Source: Cenococcum geophilum 1.58 (Eukaryota > Ascomycota > Dothideomycetes > Gloniales > Gloniaceae). From it: a stretch of 64,000 nucleotides of DNA. Positions 55,602-64,000 of this stretch are shown here, piece by piece (position 1 is the stretch's first letter; every line of letters starts with the position of its first letter). The notes below the pieces were generated by a model, which searched no databases, was not told the origin of the DNA, and worked only from the letters and a program-made list of their open reading frames with translations. Location: positions 124,001-188,000 of the forward strand of contig KV748211.1 in NCBI GenBank assembly GCA_001692895.1. Reading direction: 5' to 3'. The translations under genes were made by a program, and so were the position numbers.

Positions 55602-57672
55602 TTAGCTAACTTAGGAGTAAATGCCTTTACCTTAATTAACACAAAGTGCGCTATAAAACTGGCTGACTTTTTAAATATACCCCTTAAAGAACTGCCTAAA
55701 CTAATCCCTATTTGCGGTTATAACGGACGGATAGGGCTACCTATTATAACTATCTTATAGATCTACCTCCGCGTTAACGGACGAAGGTAGTATAACATCC
55801 CCTTTCTTATTACGGACTTAGGAAGCTATAATATAATCTTAAAAAGAAATTAGCTAGCCTATTTAGGCTTGCAGCTTAAAGTACGGAGTAGACGGCTTAT
55901 CTAGCCTAAAACTCTACCCCTAACCCCTTCCTTTATAAAAGAAATTAGCATTATAATAGAAAACCTTATACGGCCCTAGATCAATACTATTTACTAGGCC
56001 GATGCTATACGCAGAGACCAGGCCTTTAAGAAGGACGTACAGCTTAACCCGCAACGGATCCGTATACTACGCCGCCCTCAGACTACTTATATTACGCCAC
56101 CCGCACCAAAGACCTAGAAAGTTAGTAATAACCTAGCTAAGTTCCCTATAGAGAACCCTATAAAGCTATAAAGGAAAGTTAGGGATATTGGACGCTATAC
56201 TAAACTAATAGATAGGAAGGACAACTTATGGAAAATAGAACGTAAGCTAAGGAAGACTATAAACCCTATACCGTAAACTACAGCCTAACGGACGCTAAAG
56301 AAACCTACGGACCTCCTACTAGTTAATATCTGCTGTATTAGCGCTATAGGATTTTACTAGAACCTAGTTTAGCCTAATACTATTACCTTTACAACTAGCC
56401 TATATAAAATTAACTAAATAATTAAGAAAAAGGAAAGCGAGCTTAGTGGATAGGAAAGCGGGCTTATGGATAAAGAATTAGTGGAGTAAAAACTACCTAA
56501 TTAATACTGGAAATTTAAGGATGTATTCTCTAAGGCAGCGTCTAATATGCTTTTACCCCACTAACTATATAACTATAAGATCGAGATTGAGCAAGATAAG
56601 GGAAGCACCCTTAGCTTTAGCCCTCTTTACCTATAGTCTATTGCTAAATAATAGGCTATAAAGTAGTACCTTATCAATAACCTAAATAAGGGCTTTATTG
56701 AGCCTAGCTAAGCCCCTTTTAACTTACCTATTCTCTTTATTAAAAAGCTAAATAGAGGACTGCGCTTCTATATTAACTACTATAAGCTAAATAATATAAC
56801 CCGCAAGGACCGCTACCCGCTACCCTTATTTAATAAGACTCTTACCCAAATATATAGAGCTAAGGTTTTTATAAAGCTTAATATCCGCTAGGCCTTTTAC
56901 TAAATTAGGATAAACCCTAAGTCTAAAAATCTTACTATATTCTAAACCCGTTACGGGATATATAAATATAAGGTACTTCCTTTTAAACTAACTAACGGAC
57001 TAGCTACGTACCAGCGGTATATAAATAATGTACTCTTTAACTACCTTAACGACTTCTATACGGCCTATTTAGATAATATTATAATCTACTTGGAGAATAA
57101 ACTAAAACATAAGGAGTACGTCTATAAAGTCCTATAATAGCTCCGCAAAGCTGGCCTCTAGGCCGATATTAAGAAGTTAGAATTTAGTGTTAAGCGTATA
57201 AAGTACCTAGGTTTTATTATTAGCACAGATAGAATTAAGGCCAACCTAGAGAAAACGACCGCAATTAACTAGTAGACGCCCCCACGGACCGTAAAGGGGG
57301 TGTAATTATTTTTAAGTTTCTATAACTTCTACTAACGCTTTATTAAGAACTACAGCAGGATTACCTAGCCTCTTAACCGCCTTACTAGGAAAGACTAGCC
57401 CTTTTACTTTAACGCCATATATATACAGGCCTTTAATAAGCTTAAAAAACGGCTAGTGTTGGCCCCCTTACTTGCCTACTTTAACCTAGAACGGCCCTTA
57501 ATGCTAGAAACTAATGCCTTAAACAGCGTAATAGCCGGTATTTTTTCCTAGAAGTAACCGGATGGAGAATAGCACCCTATTATATACTATTTAAAGACTA
57601 TAATAGATGCTAAACTAAACTACTATATCTATAATAAAGAAATGCTGGCTATTATCTTTAGCTTTTAGCACT
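55602..57672 (+). repeat. 2071-bp tandem duplication in B3, first copy
   Basis: It starts TTAGCTAAC immediately after a stretch with N bases and ends TTTTAGCACT. It covers protease, RT and the start of RNase H. All the segments I compared with 57673-59743 are identical. The RT box at 57066-57077 reads YLDN. Confidence 0.95.
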
Positions 57673-59743
57673 TTAGCTAACTTAGGAGTAAATGCCTTTA
57701 CCTTAATTAACACAAAGTGCGCTATAAAACTGGCTGACTTTTTAAATATACCCCTTAAAGAACTGCCTAAACTAATCCCTATTTGCGGTTATAACGGACG
57801 GATAGGGCTACCTATTATAACTATCTTATAGATCTACCTCCGCGTTAACGGACGAAGGTAGTATAACATCCCCTTTCTTATTACGGACTTAGGAAGCTAT
57901 AATATAATCTTAAAAAGAAATTAGCTAGCCTATTTAGGCTTGCAGCTTAAAGTACGGAGTAGACGGCTTATCTAGCCTAAAACTCTACCCCTAACCCCTT
58001 CCTTTATAAAAGAAATTAGCATTATAATAGAAAACCTTATACGGCCCTAGATCAATACTATTTACTAGGCCGATGCTATACGCAGAGACCAGGCCTTTAA
58101 GAAGGACGTACAGCTTAACCCGCAACGGATCCGTATACTACGCCGCCCTCAGACTACTTATATTACGCCACCCGCACCAAAGACCTAGAAAGTTAGTAAT
58201 AACCTAGCTAAGTTCCCTATAGAGAACCCTATAAAGCTATAAAGGAAAGTTAGGGATATTGGACGCTATACTAAACTAATAGATAGGAAGGACAACTTAT
58301 GGAAAATAGAACGTAAGCTAAGGAAGACTATAAACCCTATACCGTAAACTACAGCCTAACGGACGCTAAAGAAACCTACGGACCTCCTACTAGTTAATAT
58401 CTGCTGTATTAGCGCTATAGGATTTTACTAGAACCTAGTTTAGCCTAATACTATTACCTTTACAACTAGCCTATATAAAATTAACTAAATAATTAAGAAA
58501 AAGGAAAGCGAGCTTAGTGGATAGGAAAGCGGGCTTATGGATAAAGAATTAGTGGAGTAAAAACTACCTAATTAATACTGGAAATTTAAGGATGTATTCT
58601 CTAAGGCAGCGTCTAATATGCTTTTACCCCACTAACTATATAACTATAAGATCGAGATTGAGCAAGATAAGGGAAGCACCCTTAGCTTTAGCCCTCTTTA
58701 CCTATAGTCTATTGCTAAATAATAGGCTATAAAGTAGTACCTTATCAATAACCTAAATAAGGGCTTTATTGAGCCTAGCTAAGCCCCTTTTAACTTACCT
58801 ATTCTCTTTATTAAAAAGCTAAATAGAGGACTGCGCTTCTATATTAACTACTATAAGCTAAATAATATAACCCGCAAGGACCGCTACCCGCTACCCTTAT
58901 TTAATAAGACTCTTACCCAAATATATAGAGCTAAGGTTTTTATAAAGCTTAATATCCGCTAGGCCTTTTACTAAATTAGGATAAACCCTAAGTCTAAAAA
59001 TCTTACTATATTCTAAACCCGTTACGGGATATATAAATATAAGGTACTTCCTTTTAAACTAACTAACGGACTAGCTACGTACCAGCGGTATATAAATAAT
59101 GTACTCTTTAACTACCTTAACGACTTCTATACGGCCTATTTAGATAATATTATAATCTACTTGGAGAATAAACTAAAACATAAGGAGTACGTCTATAAAG
59201 TCCTATAATAGCTCCGCAAAGCTGGCCTCTAGGCCGATATTAAGAAGTTAGAATTTAGTGTTAAGCGTATAAAGTACCTAGGTTTTATTATTAGCACAGA
59301 TAGAATTAAGGCCAACCTAGAGAAAACGACCGCAATTAACTAGTAGACGCCCCCACGGACCGTAAAGGGGGTGTAATTATTTTTAAGTTTCTATAACTTC
59401 TACTAACGCTTTATTAAGAACTACAGCAGGATTACCTAGCCTCTTAACCGCCTTACTAGGAAAGACTAGCCCTTTTACTTTAACGCCATATATATACAGG
59501 CCTTTAATAAGCTTAAAAAACGGCTAGTGTTGGCCCCCTTACTTGCCTACTTTAACCTAGAACGGCCCTTAATGCTAGAAACTAATGCCTTAAACAGCGT
59601 AATAGCCGGTATTTTTTCCTAGAAGTAACCGGATGGAGAATAGCACCCTATTATATACTATTTAAAGACTATAATAGATGCTAAACTAAACTACTATATC
59701 TATAATAAAGAAATGCTGGCTATTATCTTTAGCTTTTAGCACT
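57673..59743 (+). repeat. 2071-bp tandem duplication in B3, second copy
   Basis: It repeats 55602-57672 exactly as far as checked, including the YLDN box (59137-59148) and every RIP-type stop. After it the RNase H frame continues without a break at 59744, so one copy is surplus. Confidence 0.95.
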
Positions 59744-61630
59744 GGCGTACCTAGCTAGAGGGGACCCCTAAACCTATTAAAGTAGTATTAGATTATAAGG
59801 CCCTAGAATACTTTATAACAACTAAGGCCCTTATAGCCTAGTAGGCACGCTAGGCGGATGTCTTATCTTAGTTTAACTTCTTAATTATATATAAACTAGG
59901 CGCTACGAACCGTGCGGATGCTCTTACTAGGCGCAAATAAGACTTAGGTAACTATATGGCTGTGAAGATCTTATTACGGACCTAGATGCTACTATAACTA
60001 GAGCACCTTAACCCCTAAATATAGGCAGAACTAAGTACAGACTCCTTAGGCGCCAAGATATATCCTATTAACCCTTTAGGACTTAACTTAATTAATAAAT
60101 CGCTATAGATAAACCGTACGGCCCCTTCTCTATAGAAGTACCGTAAAAAGGCAAAGAATGTTACCAGCCTATAGTCCCTTAAAAAGGGATTACTTAAGCA
60201 TTAGGAATGGCTGGTAGTGGTAAAGGAACAGAACTTACGGACTTAGCTTATTGCTAAAGTATATACCTAGGTCTCTACGGCCTACTTTAGAAAGAATAAG
60301 ACCCGCAGGATTATTGGCGACCGCTACTACTGGCCCAGAATGGTTATAGATATTAACCGCTATGTACGGAACTGTAACGACTGCTATAGGTCTATAATCC
60401 CACGAGATAAGACCCTAGGACTATTAAAACCCCTTTTAATACCTGACCGCCCCTAGTAATATATCTCTATAGACTTTTATAAGCTACCTTTAGACCGTGA
60501 CGGATATAATATAGTTATAATCCTAGTAAACCGCTTTGGCAAGCGCCCGTTCTTAATTCCCTATTATAAGAATATTAATGCTAAAGAGGCAGCCTAACTA
60601 TATATTTACTACGTCTACCAAATTTACGGACTACTAGACACTATTATATCCGACTATAGGCCGCAGTTTATATCAGCCTTTTAGAATAAGTTTACCCAAA
60701 TCTTAGGCATTAAGCTAAAGCTTTCTATAGTATATTACCCCTAGATAGACGGTTAAACGGAGATTATAAATTAATACTTGGACCAGAGGCTCTGGCCTTT
60801 TGTTAACTACTTCTAGGATAACTAGGCCGAACTATTGCCCTTAATAAACTACGCCTAAGCGACCCTACCCCACGACTCTACCGGATTTGCCCCTATTTAA
60901 CTAGAAATAGGTTACCTACCCCGTATAAGCTTTAACTGGGAAAGACTAGAAGGGCCCCAGACTATACGCGAAAAACTATCTTATAAGGAAGCCTAGTAGT
61001 ACGCTAAGCGCTTAGAATAAGCCTAGAAAGTAGCCTATATAAACCTAAAAAAGGCCCAGAAATTAATAAAATAGTAGGTAAATAAGCATAGGCGCGAACC
61101 TAACTTTACTATAGGTGATATAGTCTAGGTTATAATAAAGAACTAAAAGATAGAACGGCCTAGCTATAAGCTAGACTATAAGATAGTAGGACTATATAAG
61201 ATTCTTAATAAAGTAGGCAACTCGTATAAGGTTAAGCTCCCAGACTTAATTAAAGTTCACCCTATCTTCTTACCGGATAAGCTATAGAAAGCTGTAAATA
61301 ACCTACTACCTAGATAAAAGAATAAACCTCCCCTGCTAATTTAAGTTAACAATAATAATAAATGGGAAATTAAAGAAATACTAGCCTATAAACTTGTAAA
61401 GGGAACGTTAAAGTATTATATTAGTTGGAAAGGATATGACCCGGACCCCACTTAGTACCCTATATAGAACTTTATAGATAGCCCCTATAAGCTTTAGGAG
61501 TTCTATAGCCGTTACCCTAATAAACCCGGACCGCTAAAGTACCTAGATAAGTAGATAGAATGCTAGTATAATAAAGACGATAAGCTACTAGAAGAATATA
61601 AGGACAAAAACGCCCTAGAAATTTCTTAGT
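59744..61630 (+). pseudogene. B3 pol relic: RNase H end, integrase, chromodomain
   Basis: RNase H continues from the duplication (LDYKALEYF near 59790). The integrase zinc region shows CNDC near 60375; the core shows ISIDFYKLP near 60465 and IISDYRPQF near 60645, so two catalytic Asp appear intact, followed by TEII near 60755. A chromodomain is readable at about 61365-61520 (YYISWKGYD). Stops are almost all TAG/TAA. In living chromoviruses the chromodomain directs integration to modified chromatin. Confidence 0.82.
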
Positions 61631-61650
61631 TATATAAGGTGTTAAGATAT

Positions 61651-61697
61651 TTAGGAACTTCGACTGGCGGTTAAAGTTGTCTAATTAGTTAGATTCT
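61651..61697 (+). repeat. Palindrome module in the 3' UTR of B3
   Basis: GATATTTAGGAACTT then an imperfect form of the AACTTTAACC / GGTTAAAGTT inverted repeat (61656-61678), followed by GTCTAATTAGTTAGATTC. It matches the modules at 14281-14328 and 20640-20680. The second hairpin of those modules is not present. Confidence 0.7.
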
Positions 61698-61755
61698 TTT
61701 ACTAAGACTTTTAGCGGCAAAGCCTAAGGGCAGGCTTTTTTAGAGGGGGGGGTAA

Positions 61756-61982
61756 TATTACGGCACTGGTAGAACTTAGCAGAACTACGTACCGGCAAGT
61801 TGCTACCAATTGCCGTATATTGCGGTCACGTGACGCGAAGATCGTATATAGCTTCGAGCGGCGCTCCCCTTCTTCTCCTTTTCTTTCTTTAGCTTTAGAT
61901 TCTCGTTTATAGACAATCCAATCGTACAAGCTTACGCGACCCTTTTGCTGTGCTTATATCTCGATTGACTAAGTCGCTAACA
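61756..61982 (+). repeat. 3' LTR of element B3
   Basis: It follows a polypurine tract (GAGGGGGGGG, 61743-61752), begins TATTACGGCACTGG and ends GTCGCTAACA. It is 227 bp like its partner. Confidence 0.92.
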
Positions 61983-61987
61983 ACTAC

Positions 61988-64000
61988 TACCTACTACAGC
62001 TTATATAGATATACTACGCTATATAATATAGCAGATATAACTAAGCAAATTAGTAAAGGTTAAAAGAAGTAGAGTTAGGGGGTCGACCTTACGTCTACGG
62101 ATAGCGTTAACAACTATATTAATTTTAAAATCCTTAAATACAGATACTATAAGCTTCTAAATAACAACCTATAGGAGTAATATAAGGAAGACTTTGTGGA
62201 CTTTACGGAAGCTATTCTTAAGGCTTTTAGCCCTACTGCTATCTATAACCTACGAACCCTTTTACATTACTAAGGTATATAGATTAAAAAGGAAAAATAA
62301 GTTACTATTGCATGGTCCTTATATAATATAATATAGGAGGAGGACCAAACGGAATAGACTAAAGAGGAAATCCTAAACTAGGTTAAAGCTACTAATAAAC
62401 TCTTTACTTCTTCTAAACTTAATAGCATCGCTAGCCTTATACCTAACCTACTTAACTAAATTTGTTCTATAAACCTAAGCGATTTTAGAATTAATCTTAC
62501 GGGCTAAAAAATACCTAGTACTTAAGTTACGGACCGTAATACCCCCGTAAAATAAATACGGACTAAAACCCTCCCATTGCCTAAGCTATAGATCTATAAC
62601 CTACCTAAGTTATAAATCCGTAAACTACCTAAGTAAAGACCTATAGCAAGGAGCTAGCTAACCTAGCTAAGCTCTATACTAACGAATCCAAGTATAGCGG
62701 TGAAAATAATAACTTTAACTTTAAACTAACTATCTTTATAAACCTCTGTCAGAAGGCTAATATTCCTAAATAGAAGTTTAGCTAAGCCTACTCTACTATA
62801 CTACGCGGCCTAGCCCTTAACCACTACTACACTAACCTTAAAAGCAACCCCCTTAGTATTCCCTTTAATAAGCTATATAAAGCTATACGCAACTACTTTA
62901 AAGGACTAGAATATAAGTGTAATATCCTTACCTAATAGAATACAACTAAGTTATAGACCGTAATAGATAAGAATACTAAAAAATCGACTATAGAGTGCCT
63001 GTAAATCCTTATTAAAGACCTCCGCCACCTATAGCACAGTCTTAATATTAAGCTTAAACGGACGACTTCCTGTATAATAAACTTATTACAGCTTACTAGG
63101 AAATAGAACCCTATAAATACGCCTATTACAAGCCCGTAGACACCATAGCTGGCCTTATTAACGATTTACAGTCCTCTATTATAACGTATAAAGCCTTAAA
63201 CCCGCTAGGTAGTACTTAAGCCTTCATTACGGACCTATAAAATCCGTAAACTAACTTAGATGCCTACTTTACGGACCGCCACTACTACTAGCAGCACCCG
63301 CATCGACCAGGTCCTACCCGTAACCCCTATAGTAACTCCCATATAAAAGTATACCCCTGTAGACAAACTAGCTAGAAGTGCTTTATATACGGTAAGGAAG
63401 GATATTAATCTATAAGGCATACCTAGAAAGAACATAATAAGTCTAAAAAGAGATTTAATAATTGGATTAACTAGTTTATTTTAGACTATAAAGGAAAGGA
63501 AGCAGAGGAGTCTTTTAACAAGTTAATGGAAGCCCTTATAATCGACTTTAACTTAGATACTTAGAAATAGGAGACCTTAGAGACGTTTCTAACTACTTTT
63601 AGACCTTTTACGGACGGCTGAGCCTTTAATATTACAACCGTATTAGCCCACCGCTCCTTTATACACTTAATTACACCCAAAAACCAGCCCGTAAGCATAT
63701 CTATTAGACCTATTACGGATATTATAGACCGCGAACAGGACCTATTTGTATATATTACTACAGAACGCTATACCCCTAAAGAATTCTACAGCGTTATAAT
63801 TAATATAGGTGCCTTTAAGAAGTCTACTATAGGTTACGGACAATACCTTATATATAAAACCACCACAAATAACAATACGGACATTAATACTATGCAAACT
63901 AGGGCCGTAAATGTCCAATTCGGCATTAGCTTAACAGCATTAATTAGATTAGTTAAAGTCAAAACTCCAATTAGCCTAGTTAACTTCCATATAGTAAAAG
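61988..64000 (+). mobile_element. Element F, right piece: Gag, zinc knuckle and protease
   Basis: The plus strand reads a long Gag-type frame with TAG/TAA stops, a zinc-knuckle relic near 63370-63420 (KCFIYGKEGY, one Cys replaced by Tyr), and then a protease-like region near 63790-63960 (a SVIINIGAFKKST active site in which the expected Asp reads Asn, followed by VNVQFGI and FHIVK). From memory this arrangement is that of fungal Ty1/copia polyproteins. The element runs off the right edge, so integrase and RT are not seen. Confidence 0.6.

Larger units (their letters stand above)
53932..61982 (+). mobile_element. Element B3: complete B-family Ty3/gypsy chromovirus with internal duplication
   Basis: LTRs of exactly 227 bp (53932-54158, 61756-61982) and a perfect ACTAC target duplication (53927-53931, 61983-61987) define the element, 8051 bp. 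Removing one copy of the 2071-bp internal duplication gives 5980 bp, a normal size for the family. The whole gag-pol frame can be followed with almost only TAG/TAA interruptions, so RIP here is milder than in B1 and B2. Confidence 0.93.

Noticed and set aside
53932..61982. Long frames in which TAG looks like a sense codon (stop-codon reassignment or readthrough)
   Set aside because: TAA and TAG both occur, start codons are lost as ATA, catalytic Asp become Asn, and CA/TG are depleted on both strands. RIP explains all of these, and the intact genes at 42.5-46.4 kb use TAG and TAA normally as stops.

Overview
The window reads as nuclear DNA of a filamentous ascomycete (Pezizomycotina). About 58 of 64 kb is repeat debris that looks heavily altered by repeat-induced point mutation (RIP): CA and TG dinucleotides are scarce, TA is in large excess, ATG starts have become ATA, and retroelement reading frames run on with stops mostly TAG/TAA where Gln or Trp codons would be expected. 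No species is assigned, because nothing here identifies one.

Layout. 1-19 kb is a stack of Ty3/gypsy chromoviral elements nested in one another. Element C (minus, 5131-18807) holds a 2.4-kb LINE-like repeat G, which holds a complete element A2 (8863-14896). On its left, C is broken by B2, B2 is broken by B1, and B1 is broken by A1, which runs off the left edge. 19144-26418 is a complete Ty1/copia element (I, minus strand) with equal 186-bp LTRs and a GGATC target duplication. 26.4-31 kb is very AT-rich unclassified repeat. 31278-39202 is a complete chromovirus (D1, minus) inserted inside a 12-bp minisatellite array, followed by further minisatellites and a copia Gag relic (to 41628).

42-46.5 kb is an island of normal base composition. 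It holds two intact, intron-free, head-to-head genes: a 316-aa three-helix cysteine-rich membrane protein (minus) and a 763-aa protein of unknown family (plus), sharing a 658-bp promoter region. Just downstream of the membrane gene is a leftover exon-like frame with a good fungal intron signature. These are the only credible host genes.

46.7-49.5 kb holds a relic that looks like a Crypton/NDC10-type tyrosine recombinase, and a six-unit 126-bp tandem repeat with codon phase. 49512-53318 is the 5' half of a second D element (D2). 53932-61982 is a complete B-family chromovirus (B3, plus, ACTAC duplication). It contains a 2071-bp direct tandem duplication next to runs of N, and sits inside another retroelement (F, Gag plus aspartic protease, probably copia type) that continues past the right edge.

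The retroelements appear dead: every reverse transcriptase active site that could be read has lost at least one catalytic Asp to Asn. The gene pair is the only part likely to make protein. All homology statements come from reading translations and comparing copies by eye; no database search or alignment program was run.
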